Shown here: piece by piece, positions 1-8,632 of the stretch | Position numbering within the stretch: position 1 is the first letter of the stretch | Layout of the letters: each line of letters begins with the position of its first letter | NCBI GenBank assembly: GCA_016215025.1 | Contig: JACRMI010000132.1 | Location: forward strand, 1-37,432 | From: Chloroflexota bacterium | GTDB taxonomy: Bacteria; Chloroflexota; Anaerolineae; UBA4142 | DNA: 37,432 nucleotides | Direction of reading: 5' to 3' | Program-made: the position numbers and the translations under genes | Notes under the pieces: model-generated | Database searches by the model: none | What the model was told of the DNA's origin: nothing | The model's input: only the letters and a program-made list of their open reading frames with translations

Positions 1-142
1 AGAAGCATACCACAACCTAACGGATGAGATGACGATACGGAGTGGGGCATTATTCCGATTAGAAGTGGGACATTTTACACGATCATATATGTCCCATCCC
101 GGTTGATCATAATTGGGTCATTTTATTGTATCACTGACAACA
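1..142 (-). mobile_element. terminal segment of an insertion sequence, IS21-like, inserted in cas5e
   Basis: Reading on the minus strand, the cas5e frame ends abruptly at 143 and is followed by a sequence starting TGTTGTCAG. This segment contains three related repeats, seen on the plus strand as AGTGGGGCATTATT (41-54), AGTGGGACATTTTA (64-77) and ATTGGGTCATTTTA (112-125). Repeated TGACCCA/TGTCCCA-type boxes behind a TG terminus are typical of IS21-family ends, where the transposase binds several sites. No transposase is visible because the window ends here, so the family is an inference. Another element type with multiple end repeats is possible. Confidence 0.5.
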
Positions 143-355
143 GTCCACGCGTACACCCATCACAAGGTCTGACAATTCGGCAAGAGTCGCAAATCCATCG
201 TTCGGTTTTTCCGCGCGCGGTTTGCCCAATGCCGCGCAAAGCAAACCAATGACGCCGCTTTTGGACGGTTCGCGTAATGTATCGCGCTCTTTGAAATCGC
301 TCGCCACGCCCCACGACTGCATCGGTCCCACCAGTCGCAGTAACAGCGTGTTCAT
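131..355 (-). pseudogene. cas5e: cas5e, 3'-truncated by the insertion
   Basis: Cas5e (CasD) is a RAMP-fold subunit of type I-E Cascade that holds the 5' handle of the crRNA. The N-terminus is unmistakable: LLLRLVGPMQSWG, the residues SDFKERDT, and REPSKSGVIGLLCAALG, ending in MGVRVD. After about 71 native codons the frame enters the insertion element, adds C-C-Q and stops at 131-133. Family members usually run to about 220-250 residues, so roughly two thirds are missing. The start codon overlaps the cas7e stop (ATGA, 352-355), showing the original translational coupling. The rest of the gene, if it survives, must lie beyond the element outside the window. The product is very unlikely to work. 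Confidence 0.9.
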
Positions 356-1548
356 GCGTTCGCGTCTCCTTCGTCCAATGCCGCCAGCACTGTTGCGCGC
401 CATTCCTCAAAACTGCTCACCTTGTCCGATAAATGCTTCACTTGCGCTTCTAAGTCGGAATTGACGAGACAAAACACGGCGCGCTTGACGCTCTGGCTGC
501 CGTACGCCCGCGTCAAATCGTTCCAATACTTGTCCAATTTGGAAACTGACCTGGGCATCAATCCCGTTTCGACATTTACGGGACTCTCGAATGCATTCGC
601 CAGCGACCATCCGGGTCCGCTCGTGCGAACGACTGCGAGAGCAAAATCGGGGGGATTATGTTGCCCAAAGCGATTCTTCATTCCACTTGGCACGACTTCT
701 GTCAGTCCGCGCATAAAGCCACTCACCGTGCCGCGCAATACATCCTTGTCCGCGTCGGTCAATCCTTGCCCGCGCAAATTCAATTTCAGCTGTTCCCTGT
801 CAATGGACGCATAGCGATAGTAACACGCACTGTTAAACCCCGTCAGATTGATTTGCCCTGCGCCTTGCTCACCTTTCGGTAACTCATCATCCATCGCCGT
901 AAAATAGTCCACTTCCATTTCCTGAACAGCATGCGTTGAGGTAGCATTGGCGACGACACACGCGGCGTCCAGGGCAAACTTGGGATTGTCTGCGAGCATT
1001 CGCCCGAACAGTGCAATGTCGGGTGCGCTGGAGCGTTGTGCAGTTTGTGCTTCAAGTGCTTTGATGGCAACGTGAATGGGATGTTTTTCCTTTTTGAATG
1101 CATCCTTGGAATACTGTCGTTTGCCGTCCTTCTCTGGCACAGATTCCAAAATCGCTTGCCAATTCTCCAACATCGCATTCGTCATTGCGTCAATATCTTC
1201 TCGGCTCAAATACACCAGCACGCTGCTCAGATCCTTATTCTTGTCATCCAAACCCGCGTATGCGGTGGTAAACGCTTTCACAACCACTTCAATTTCTGCT
1301 TCTTTTTTTCCCGCCTTGTTCAAACGTGGTTGAAATAGCTCCATCATCCGCCGCGTGCGCGTTCCTCCGTCACCTGTGGGAATCTCGCTTTTGAAAACGT
1401 CGGAGGTACGAATCGCGCGTTTGATGCACTGCGACGAAATGCGCGCGCGGCGCGCGCCGCCGAACACGCCGCTTTTGGGATAGCCGTTGTCGTCGCGATT
1501 TAAATTCGACGGCACGAACGACTGGAGAAGGTGAAATTCGACAAACAT
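352..1548 (-). CDS. cas7e: Cas7e (CasC/Cse4), type I-E Cascade backbone subunit
   Basis: A 398-residue Cas7 RAMP protein, six copies of which form the Cascade filament along the crRNA spacer. The N-terminal block is diagnostic for Cas7e: EFHLLQSFVPSNLNRDDNG, followed by GARRARISSQCIKRAIR. Further on are QINLTGFNSACYYRYASID and the tail with RAYGSQSVKRAVFCLVNS. I chose the ATG at 1548 over upstream in-frame codons because it has a strong Shine-Dalgarno (AAAGGAGT) 8 nt before it and matches the family start. It begins 2 nt after the cse2 stop, and its stop overlaps the cas5e start. The length is near the usual 350-390 and no damage is visible. Confidence 0.95.
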   Translation of the reverse strand: MFVEFHLLQSFVPSNLNRDDNGYPKSGVFGGARRARISSQCIKRAIRTSDVFKSEIPTGDGGTRTRRMMELFQPRLNKAGKKEAEIEVVVKAFTTAYAGLDDKNKDLSSVLVYLSREDIDAMTNAMLENWQAILESVPEKDGKRQYSKDAFKKEKHPIHVAIKALEAQTAQRSSAPDIALFGRMLADNPKFALDAACVVANATSTHAVQEMEVDYFTAMDDELPKGEQGAGQINLTGFNSACYYRYASIDREQLKLNLRGQGLTDADKDVLRGTVSGFMRGLTEVVPSGMKNRFGQHNPPDFALAVVRTSGPGWSLANAFESPVNVETGLMPRSVSKLDKYWNDLTRAYGSQSVKRAVFCLVNSDLEAQVKHLSDKVSSFEEWRATVLAALDEGDANA

Positions 1549-1550
1549 GG

Positions 1551-2090
1551 TTATTGACTCCTTTCGAGTTGAGATTTGATTTTGTTTTGCGCTTCGCGTT
1601 TCCAGAATTGGTACGCCCACGCGCGGCGCACATCGCTGCGCGTGTCAGGGTTCTGCCAGCGCTTTAGGTCATACAAGAGTTGATACCAATCCAACGGCAC
1701 AGTGCCCGCCTTCAGCAAATTCACGATGGGCTGAATCAATTTGTACATATCGTTTGGATGCGCCGCGAGCAACATCACAAAACGACGTTCGATATTCGGC
1801 GGTGGCTCATCAGCACCGCTTTGCCGCCACAATTTGCGTAAATGTATGCCCAGATTTTCGTTCCGCGCAGATTGTGGATGCAGCGCAAACAATGACGCCA
1901 CCAAAAAGTACGGTGCTTCGTCCTCGACGGGCATCGCTTCCAATTCAGGAACAATGTACGGATACATCAGCGGTTCGCTGCCAGGTGGTTTGCCCAAGCC
2001 GCGTCGCAATGCCGCGAGCGCGGCGCGATTGTTACTCTTCTCCAAAATCTGGAGATAGTTTATGAAATCATGGTCATGTTCTTCGTTCAT
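1551..2090 (-). CDS. cse2: Cse2 (CasB/Cas11e), Cascade small subunit
   Basis: A 179-residue all-helical protein of the Cse2 family, present as a dimer in the belly of Cascade, where it stabilises the R-loop. Visible hallmarks are an N-terminal helix, the RAALAALRRGLGKPPG segment, the central SLFALHPQ and RRFVMLLAAH, and a basic C-terminus with LLYDLKRWQNPD and VRRAWAYQFWK. Length fits the family (about 160-200). The start lies inside the 3' end of cse1 (17-nt overlap) and the stop is 2 nt before the cas7e start, so it is translated as part of the operon. Confidence 0.9.
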   Translation of the reverse strand: MNEEHDHDFINYLQILEKSNNRAALAALRRGLGKPPGSEPLMYPYIVPELEAMPVEDEAPYFLVASLFALHPQSARNENLGIHLRKLWRQSGADEPPPNIERRFVMLLAAHPNDMYKLIQPIVNLLKAGTVPLDWYQLLYDLKRWQNPDTRSDVRRAWAYQFWKREAQNKIKSQLERSQ

Positions 2091-3807
2091 CCAGTTCCTC
2101 CTCTTGAACCGATTTCATCTGAGGCAAGATACGTCCCAATTGCCACGCCAAGTAACCGCGCGCGTCCACACCTGCGTGCAACGCGCCCGCGCTGTCGCCC
2201 GCATACTCTTGAGCGAGGTCAAACGTTTGAAATGCGGTTTGCCGAAGTGCATGCTGCCATGCGACACGCGCGGCATCGCGTCCTTGTTCATCGTCACGCG
2301 CGTGATCCAACGCCCACACGAGTTTTTCAAACTCACTTTCGAGCGCATCCCAGAAACGCGCGTCCACGCCCCAGGCGTTGACAAGCTTGACAAGTTTCTC
2401 GTCCGCTTTCGGTTTCTTGTCTTGTTCTTCTTCTTCCTCCGCCGTTTCCTCCTTTTTGTTTTTTGCTTTGCGCGCACGCGGTTTCTCCTCCGCGTCTTGG
2501 TCCTTTTTCTCGCCGCCAAATGGGTTATAGTTGACATCCGCCAAACCCGACGCCAACTTGTACAGCGCGCGTTCCAACGCCTCGCCTGTGTCGTTCGCCA
2601 TCTTGGTCACGTCGCTCAACGCGCTTACCAACCCTTCATTCGATAGAAATGAAACAGCCAAAGGCAATCGTTCGGCACGCGCAAAAAGAATATTTGCCGC
2701 TTGATCGCCTATCGCCATCCCGAATCCCATCAGCCGCAAACTGCGCGCATGGTCAATCACACCCGTTTCATTTGCGAGTACACTTATCCAGTTGCACACA
2801 TGCGGACGATGCAAATTCTTGTCACGCCAGTCATAGAGCATCGAACTATCACGCCAGAGCGCGCGACCACTTTCAAACCGCAGGGGCGTGACCGGCTGCT
2901 GAGTGCCTTTTGGTTTTTCGTTGATACGATTACACTTGGCAGGGTCTTGCAAAGCGTCCTCGGCATTTTTGCCCTTGGGCAGCGCCAAGCCCTGCGCGAA
3001 TTGAACACGCGTGACGCGCCAACCTTCCTCTGTCTCGACCGGCGGCAGCAGCCGAATGCGCCGACTCGGCCATGTCAAATAATCAACGTAACCGCGCGGC
3101 GTGTCATGTTTGCGCTTGAATGGGTCCTCGCGTTCCCAAACGGGAATGTCCTCTTTGGCATTATCGGATTGGTACTTGAAAACCGATGTGCGTAAAGGAT
3201 ACTCCACCAGATTCAACGTCAGTGTTTCAAAGAGCGTGTCGCCCTCCGCGAAAAAGACGATGCCGCTCGCCCAAGGCGCATGAGTAAAGTTTTTGAATCC
3301 GCCGCGGCTGACGCCGCCACCCAACTTGAACGTTTGTGTCATCACGAGCCGCTGTGCAGCTTGGGGCAAGGAAAGCGGAGCCGCATTGAGCGCAGTGCGA
3401 TGGTCAAAGAGCGTTCCCATATTTCGGTCCACGCCCACCTCCAAAAACATCGCCGCATCATCTTTATCCAGCACACCTTCCTTTACCTGCCAAAACGCGT
3501 GCTTGCCAAACAACTCGAAACGCGGCGTCCATTCGTCCAGATACACGTCCAACCGTTTGTCCCAGCGTTTGTCGTTCCACCATTTTTTCCACTGCTTGGG
3601 GTTTTCAGGTCCGCGCAGTCCCGCGTGCAAAACGGCGAGACAGAGACGATACAGCGCGGCTGTCGTCAATGGCGAACTCGCGTGAATCGTAAGCCACGCC
3701 GGTGCGTAATTCAGGGTCTCGCGCAGTGAGAGCAGTTCGGGCGGCTTGCCCGCGCGCCGCAGGACGGGAATCCACTTGTCGTTCAACAAATTAAACGAAA
3801 CGGTCAT
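2074..3807 (-). CDS. cse1: Cse1 (CasA/Cas8e), Cascade large subunit
   Basis: The 577-residue large subunit, which recognises the PAM and recruits Cas3. The N-terminus FNLLNDKWIPV is the family signature. GTLFDH (131-136) lies in the region corresponding to the PAM-sensing loop, and the C-terminal part should form the four-helix bundle. Residues 433-470 are an unusual low-complexity stretch of alternating Lys and Glu with almost no hydrophobics, which looks like a flexible charged insertion in the C-terminal part. The start codon overlaps the cas3 stop (ATGA) and is preceded by a near-perfect AAGGAGGT. A typical Cse1 is about 500 residues, so the insert accounts for much of the extra length. 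Confidence 0.93.
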   Translation of the reverse strand: MTVSFNLLNDKWIPVLRRAGKPPELLSLRETLNYAPAWLTIHASSPLTTAALYRLCLAVLHAGLRGPENPKQWKKWWNDKRWDKRLDVYLDEWTPRFELFGKHAFWQVKEGVLDKDDAAMFLEVGVDRNMGTLFDHRTALNAAPLSLPQAAQRLVMTQTFKLGGGVSRGGFKNFTHAPWASGIVFFAEGDTLFETLTLNLVEYPLRTSVFKYQSDNAKEDIPVWEREDPFKRKHDTPRGYVDYLTWPSRRIRLLPPVETEEGWRVTRVQFAQGLALPKGKNAEDALQDPAKCNRINEKPKGTQQPVTPLRFESGRALWRDSSMLYDWRDKNLHRPHVCNWISVLANETGVIDHARSLRLMGFGMAIGDQAANILFARAERLPLAVSFLSNEGLVSALSDVTKMANDTGEALERALYKLASGLADVNYNPFGGEKKDQDAEEKPRARKAKNKKEETAEEEEEQDKKPKADEKLVKLVNAWGVDARFWDALESEFEKLVWALDHARDDEQGRDAARVAWQHALRQTAFQTFDLAQEYAGDSAGALHAGVDARGYLAWQLGRILPQMKSVQEEELDERRT

Positions 3808-6800
3808 TTTACCTCCTTGCGATCAATGTATTGCAAACCCAATGGTTCGCTCAAGCGCAGTTGCAGTTCGGGAATTTCATCATATGCTCCATGCTCGAAA
3901 ATCGCGAGCTGATGATAACGCAGCGCGTGGCTCTTGCGCCATGTGGCGGGCATATCATGGCGTTCCAGGAAATGGTCCACCACTCTGTGCTTGCGTACGT
4001 TCACGACGCCCAACAAAATATCTTTCACCTGTTCGGGTGAGAGTTCGGCGTTCTCGTCGAACGTCGGGCTGCCCGCTTTCGGTTCGAGCGCAAGCCCGCG
4101 CACCGTGCGATGCAAGCAGAGAACTGATAAGCCAGGATCATCATTCCGTGTCAACGCACGAAACGCTTTATGTAGCGTCGGGTCATCCTCATCCAAATCC
4201 AAGTTCGCGCCGTACTTGAATTGATAATCATTGGGTTCGGGGATTAATTTTGCGCGCGCCTCGCGTTTTTCCTTTTCGTTCTCGTTCTTGAAATCATCAT
4301 GCGCCTTTATCAACATCGCCATTTCAATTTCCGAAATTTCCTCAATCGATTCTGTTCCATATACCTGCTCTATCAAGTGCGGTGTATCATCGGGCAAATT
4401 CAATTCCGAACGATGACGCAGCGCAAAATACGTTCCCAACAATGTGAAAGGATGATAGATATAAGTATCCTTTTCAAATTCGGGTGTACCGTCTGGTTTG
4501 AGTGAAAAGGCAATCACAAGGCGGTCTGGAAAATCGCGCGTTCCCCGGTCATGCCGCTGCAAGCGTCCCGCGCGCTGAATGAGAAAATCAATCGGCGCAA
4601 GTTCGCTAATCATCACATCGAAATCCAAATCCAAACTTTGCTCAATCACTTGGGTTGCGACGACAATTGCTTTGTTTGGACGTTCACTCTTTTCGGGTGG
4701 ACCAAATTTTTCGAGAACGACTCCTTCTTTTGTACTCCGCCAAATGCGCGGCGTGCGCGCGTGGAACAGCAAAATGTTTTCGGGCGCGCAGCCAGGCTGT
4801 GACGCCAGAATTGCTTCATACACATACTGCGCGCGTTCCACGGTGTTGCAAATGACGGCAACGCACCCGTCCTTTTCCATCTCGCGCTTGACCCGCGCCG
4901 CAATTGTATCTACATCGCGTTCTATCCAATCCAATTGCAAGTGGCGCGCTGCGGGCTTTGGCAAATGTACAGTTTCGACCGTTCCATTTCCACGTGCAAT
5001 CGTCAGACGCGGATAGTCCGCTTCTGGCAAATTGGCACTCCCCGCGTAAGCTTTGACGAGTTCGCGCCGAGTCGCATCGGGCAACGTTGCCGAAAGCAGT
5101 ATGACAGAAGCGTCCAAGGCGCGCAGCCATTTCAAAAGCAGTTTGAACAACTCGGTCATATATGTGTCGTAGGCGTGAACTTCATCAAAGATGACCACCT
5201 TGCGATCTAGTCCGAAAAGCCGCACGAAAAAATGTTTCGTTTGCAAAATGCTCATCAAACTTTGATCCACCGTTCCCACGCCAAACGGCACGAGTAGACT
5301 ACGTTTGCGCGGCAAGAACCAGGTGCGCACTGTGACGCGCGCTTGTCCTTGTTCACTCTCTTGTGTCGCGCTGTCTTCAAAAGACTCGCGTGTCTCACTT
5401 TTCGCCTCGCGCGTTTTCAACTCGGCTTGGCTGTGTACTAGCAATGTTTCTACATTCGCGCCATAACGTTTTGCCACATATTCCGCCGCACGTCCGTGCA
5501 TCTGATTGCTCGTCGCCATCGTTGGCATTGCTACATATATCCCCTGCGCCTGGTGTTTTTGGTTCCATTGATCCGCGAGATACAATGCCGCTTCCGTTTT
5601 GCCGATGCCCGTCGGTGCTTCGAGAATCACCAACGCGGGTGCGTTCAATTCCTGTGTTGCCTGTAAAAATTTTTCTTGCAGCTCGCGTGGTTGGCGTTGG
5701 AACAATGTCTCGAAATCTGTTGTCTCCAATGCCGCCAACTCGCCCGCAAAGCCCACCGCCGCAACTGCCGCACGTGCCGACACCTCCGAGCGTTCGAGGT
5801 ATTCTTCCAAATCCTGTTCGTCCTGCACATAGCCAAAGAATTCTTCATCCGAACCAATCCAATCTGCAATCGAAATGAACGCGGCAATCAACGCAAGCCA
5901 GTGATTTTCTTGTTCTTGGCTCAAATCGTCTCGAAAATGTAGAATGGGCGGCGCAAAAATGCGTTTGACCTGCACAAACAATTCTGCGCGCAGCGTATCC
6001 CAGTCTGCATCACCGCGATGAAGATCTGGCAATTGCGCGGAGGACAGCGCGTCCGCTTTTGGAAATTCGCCGTGATGTCCTCCAATCATAGCCGCAATCT
6101 TCTTTGCCCAACTTGCATCGAATTCGTCTTTCCACAGTCCTTTGCCGCCTTGTGTGGTCAACGACCAAGCCGAAATAATTTCATGACGCGTCGTTGCATC
6201 CGAAATCCACTGCGGAATTTTCACTCCCGCCGCGAGTAATTCTGGTTTAATTACACGCTTCAGGTCATTAGATAAACGGGAATGCCATTGAAAGATGGGA
6301 CTCGCCTTGCCCAAATCGTGGAGCGCTGCCCAATACGCGACTAGCCGACTGGCATCTTCAGGATTCACTCCGCATGTCGTTGCCATGAATAGTTTGAATT
6401 CATCAGGCATCGCTGTGTCCCATAGTGTCTTGGCAACACAACCAACATCGAGCATGTGATATAAGAGGCGATGCAAACGTAAACTCTTGCGGTCTGCTTT
6501 TGCCCAAAGTCGCAAATACAACGGCATCTCTCTTTGCTTCATCACATCATACATCTGTGCCATCCGCTTCACTTCTCCCACCAATTCTAGTCGCAGTTTC
6601 TTTGGCTCCAACACTTCACAATCCGCCCCCCAGCCACGAATCCAATTCAGCATTTCTTGCGGCTCGGCAATCCGCGCTTGCCAGATCACGGAGCCGTCGC
6701 TTTCTTCGCGCACTTGCTCATTGTGATGCCACTGGGTCTGGCGCACGCGTTCCGCCACCTGTCGATTGAAGCGCAACACCACTTGCGTTGGTTCGTGTTC

Positions 6801-7538
6801 GGTGTACCAAATGCCCCAGGCATCCTTGAGCATTTCGCGTGGATCGAAATCGGGCGGAATCTTGTATGGCGCGTCGAGTAACGTCACCGTGCGAATCCGC
6901 TCGATCTTGAACGTTCGCACTGCATTCGGCGGCACACGCAACCCAATGACATGAATCGTGCGTCCAACCGCATACGGCTCGATAAAGTACGGCGCAAAGT
7001 CATACTCGAAAACCTTGCCATCGTCCATCTGATGCGTCAGACGCACCTTGCGCCCCAGCGACCATGCGCGCGTCAACGTCTCCAGCACGTGCATAAAAAC
7101 TGGATCGCGGCGACGGCTAGCATCATCCAATACATCCGCCGATCGACCCAGGTGCTCGCTAATCAACGGCGCAAGCTTGTCCAACGATTCACCCAATTTG
7201 CGGAGCGCGGTCGCCGCGTGCGGATTATGCTTGTCGGTGCGCGTCGTCAACAAACGCGCGGCGAGATGCAGCGCCAGACTTTCGTGCATCGTCAATTCAA
7301 CCTCGACCTTGTATGTATCACGATTGATCGCATACCGTTCCGGCGATGGTTCATACAAAGTCGTTCGTTCTGTCAGATCATCGATGTACTCCGCCGCCGT
7401 CGAGCGATGCACACCCAGCCGTCGTGCGATCTCCGCTTTGGTCAATCCTTCCGGATGATCGAGCAGGAGATACTTCAAGTCATCCAGTTTGTCGATCTTT
7501 TTGTCCAATCGTTCGCCCATAATCCCAGTTTCCCTCAT
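3804..7538 (-). CDS. cas3: Cas3 nuclease-helicase with N-terminal HTH-WYL-WCX regulator module
   Basis: A 1,244-residue protein in one uninterrupted frame. Residues 1-330 look like a complete WYL-family transcription regulator: an HTH (LTKAEIARRLGVHRSTAAEYI, 32-52), a WYL domain (about 143-225, with EPYAVGRTIHVIGLR) and a WCX-like end (250-330). From about 338 it is a type I-E Cas3, the nuclease-helicase that degrades Cascade-bound target DNA. The HD nuclease has LHRLLYHMLDV and HDLGK (406-410). The helicase has APTGIGKT (641-648), DEVH (785-788), SAT (816-818) and QRAGRLQRH (988-996). A Cas3 alone is about 880-920 residues, matching 338-1244. Met7 (7520) is an alternative start, with GAGGG 11 nt upstream. 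Met338 (6527), preceded by AAAGAGAG, could be an internal start for a free Cas3. It heads the cas operon. Confidence 0.9.
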   Translation of the reverse strand: MRETGIMGERLDKKIDKLDDLKYLLLDHPEGLTKAEIARRLGVHRSTAAEYIDDLTERTTLYEPSPERYAINRDTYKVEVELTMHESLALHLAARLLTTRTDKHNPHAATALRKLGESLDKLAPLISEHLGRSADVLDDASRRRDPVFMHVLETLTRAWSLGRKVRLTHQMDDGKVFEYDFAPYFIEPYAVGRTIHVIGLRVPPNAVRTFKIERIRTVTLLDAPYKIPPDFDPREMLKDAWGIWYTEHEPTQVVLRFNRQVAERVRQTQWHHNEQVREESDGSVIWQARIAEPQEMLNWIRGWGADCEVLEPKKLRLELVGEVKRMAQMYDVMKQREMPLYLRLWAKADRKSLRLHRLLYHMLDVGCVAKTLWDTAMPDEFKLFMATTCGVNPEDASRLVAYWAALHDLGKASPIFQWHSRLSNDLKRVIKPELLAAGVKIPQWISDATTRHEIISAWSLTTQGGKGLWKDEFDASWAKKIAAMIGGHHGEFPKADALSSAQLPDLHRGDADWDTLRAELFVQVKRIFAPPILHFRDDLSQEQENHWLALIAAFISIADWIGSDEEFFGYVQDEQDLEEYLERSEVSARAAVAAVGFAGELAALETTDFETLFQRQPRELQEKFLQATQELNAPALVILEAPTGIGKTEAALYLADQWNQKHQAQGIYVAMPTMATSNQMHGRAAEYVAKRYGANVETLLVHSQAELKTREAKSETRESFEDSATQESEQGQARVTVRTWFLPRKRSLLVPFGVGTVDQSLMSILQTKHFFVRLFGLDRKVVIFDEVHAYDTYMTELFKLLLKWLRALDASVILLSATLPDATRRELVKAYAGSANLPEADYPRLTIARGNGTVETVHLPKPAARHLQLDWIERDVDTIAARVKREMEKDGCVAVICNTVERAQYVYEAILASQPGCAPENILLFHARTPRIWRSTKEGVVLEKFGPPEKSERPNKAIVVATQVIEQSLDLDFDVMISELAPIDFLIQRAGRLQRHDRGTRDFPDRLVIAFSLKPDGTPEFEKDTYIYHPFTLLGTYFALRHRSELNLPDDTPHLIEQVYGTESIEEISEIEMAMLIKAHDDFKNENEKEKREARAKLIPEPNDYQFKYGANLDLDEDDPTLHKAFRALTRNDDPGLSVLCLHRTVRGLALEPKAGSPTFDENAELSPEQVKDILLGVVNVRKHRVVDHFLERHDMPATWRKSHALRYHQLAIFEHGAYDEIPELQLRLSEPLGLQYIDRKEVK

Positions 7539-7541
7539 CTG

Positions 7542-7576
7542 TTGTCTTTGCGGCTAACATACCATACCAAAGACAA
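7542..7576 (-). promoter_or_regulatory. 9-bp perfect inverted repeat before cas3-WYL, candidate operator
   Basis: TTGTCTTTG (7542-7550) and CAAAGACAA (7568-7576) form a perfect inverted repeat with a 17-bp spacer, ending 4 nt before the Met1 codon of the Cas3 fusion. WYL-family repressors generally bind inverted repeats near their own promoters, so this is a natural autoregulatory site for the HTH module encoded immediately downstream. Binding is inferred. No convincing -35/-10 pair was found in this 72-bp gap. Confidence 0.45.
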
Positions 7577-7610
7577 AAATAACGTGACATTCGCCGACGA
7601 GTTTTCCCTA

Positions 7611-7820
7611 TCAAGCTGAATTCTTGTCAAAGGGCCACAGCCCACCATGCTTATCTTCCGAAACCAAAATGCTTCGGTCGTTCAGCGTGACCAATTTACG
7701 ACTGACCTCTTCCCTGGACCAATTGAACAAACGCGAGAAAAAGCCCGCCCGCTTGCCGGGGTGTTGAGCAATCGCTTGTTGTAAATTTTCCAACCGAGCC
7801 TGATTCGCTTTGCGTGGCAT
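7611..7820 (-). CDS. small winged-helix DNA-binding protein
   Basis: A 69-residue basic protein starting MPRKANQARLENLQQAI. The middle part, FFSRLFNWSREEVSRKLVTL, reads as a helix-turn-helix with its recognition helix. It is followed by a short wing-like segment (ILVSEDKHGGLWPF), giving the outline of a minimal winged helix with no effector domain. The start at 7820 is supported by TTGGAGGTTT about 6 nt upstream. A longer frame begins at 7901 but lacks such a site. It is oriented like the cas operon, 72 nt upstream of cas3, and may control it or be transcribed with it. The repeat arrays at 7997-8145 lie upstream of this gene and are candidate binding sites. The specific family is not recognised. 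Confidence 0.65.
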   Translation of the reverse strand: MPRKANQARLENLQQAIAQHPGKRAGFFSRLFNWSREEVSRKLVTLNDRSILVSEDKHGGLWPFDKNSA

Positions 7821-7996
7821 GGCAAACCTCCAAAAGATTTGCCACCACCATAAGCTGCGTTTGTTGCGAGTAAGGCAACAAATGACAGCTTCTTTAACCA
7901 AAATGAGACCAATCTACGAAATTTGGCGTATCCACGCTGTCATGCGCCATTTTCCCATAGCAATAATCGCTTTTTGCCAATTTTCCTTACTTTCGT

Positions 7997-8040
7997 CTTA
8001 CCTACTTCTTACCTACTTCTTACCTAGCTCCTCCCTACTT
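7997..8040. repeat. four 11-bp direct repeats, unit CTTACCTACTT
   Basis: Units at 7997-8007 and 8008-8018 are identical (CTTACCTACTT). 8019-8029 (CTTACCTAGCT) and 8030-8040 (CCTCCCTACTT) are diverged copies. The 11-bp period is about one helical turn, so a protein bound to each unit would sit on one face of the DNA. Confidence 0.85.
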
Positions 8041-8090
8041 GCTTCTTGTGGCGTTCAAGACTATACGAATGATTTTCCAATCTTCCGCTA

Positions 8091-8145
8091 GTCATCCTAT
8101 ACTCATCCTTCGCTCATCCTTTGCCCATCCTTTGCTCATCCTCTG
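8091..8145. repeat. five 11-bp direct repeats, consensus CTCATCCTTTG
   Basis: Units GTCATCCTATA, CTCATCCTTCG, CTCATCCTTTG, CCCATCCTTTG and CTCATCCTCTG follow without gaps. The unit length equals that of the array 50 bp away but the sequence differs. The absence of spacers rules out CRISPR. Confidence 0.85.
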
Positions 8146-8632
8146 CATAAGCTCCTGTCTGGCTCTGGTATTATGCAAAATGGGATGCGTGTCATATTTT
8201 GGGAATCGGAGAAATGGTTATGCCCTAGAACGCAAAATCGCCGCACACGCAAAAATCCGCGCGTCGGCGATTGTTCACCCACTGTAGATTCCGAACGATT
8301 CAATTGCCAGGTTAATTGCGATGATGTTACCGGTACTCTGCCGCACTGCACCTTCCGCTGGGACCGCTGCTAATCAACCTGCCAATACTATACCACACCT
8401 CTCTGCCTTTTGCATTTTTTCCACAGCAACTCGACTTGCTATCAGCCCTCTATGGTCAATAGCAATTCGTTTATTTCTCAATTCGCTGTTGTTCCTTTTT
8501 TTGCCAGAATTTGCAACTAGCAATATAATCAAATCGAAACGTGATGACGCGCTCAACCTGCCCGCCTCGGCAATCTCTCGCTAGGATTGCGCTTGCGGGT
8601 GATTTTTTTGCTTTGATCCGAAAATTTCAATT

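Noticed and set aside
1..142. CRISPR-associated (Tn7-like) transposon end
   Set aside because: The end has repeated boxes, but the adjacent locus is a complete interference operon with Cas3, and no Tn7-type genes are seen. A simple insertion sequence is the better explanation.
7997..8145. Possible CRISPR array near the cas genes
   Set aside because: The repeat unit is 11 bp with no spacers and two different units. Type I-E repeats are about 28-29 bp with 32-33-bp spacers. No array is in the window.
8173..8373. Possible small gene of 66 codons
   Set aside because: No ribosome site, no recognisable protein and overlapping open frames on both strands.
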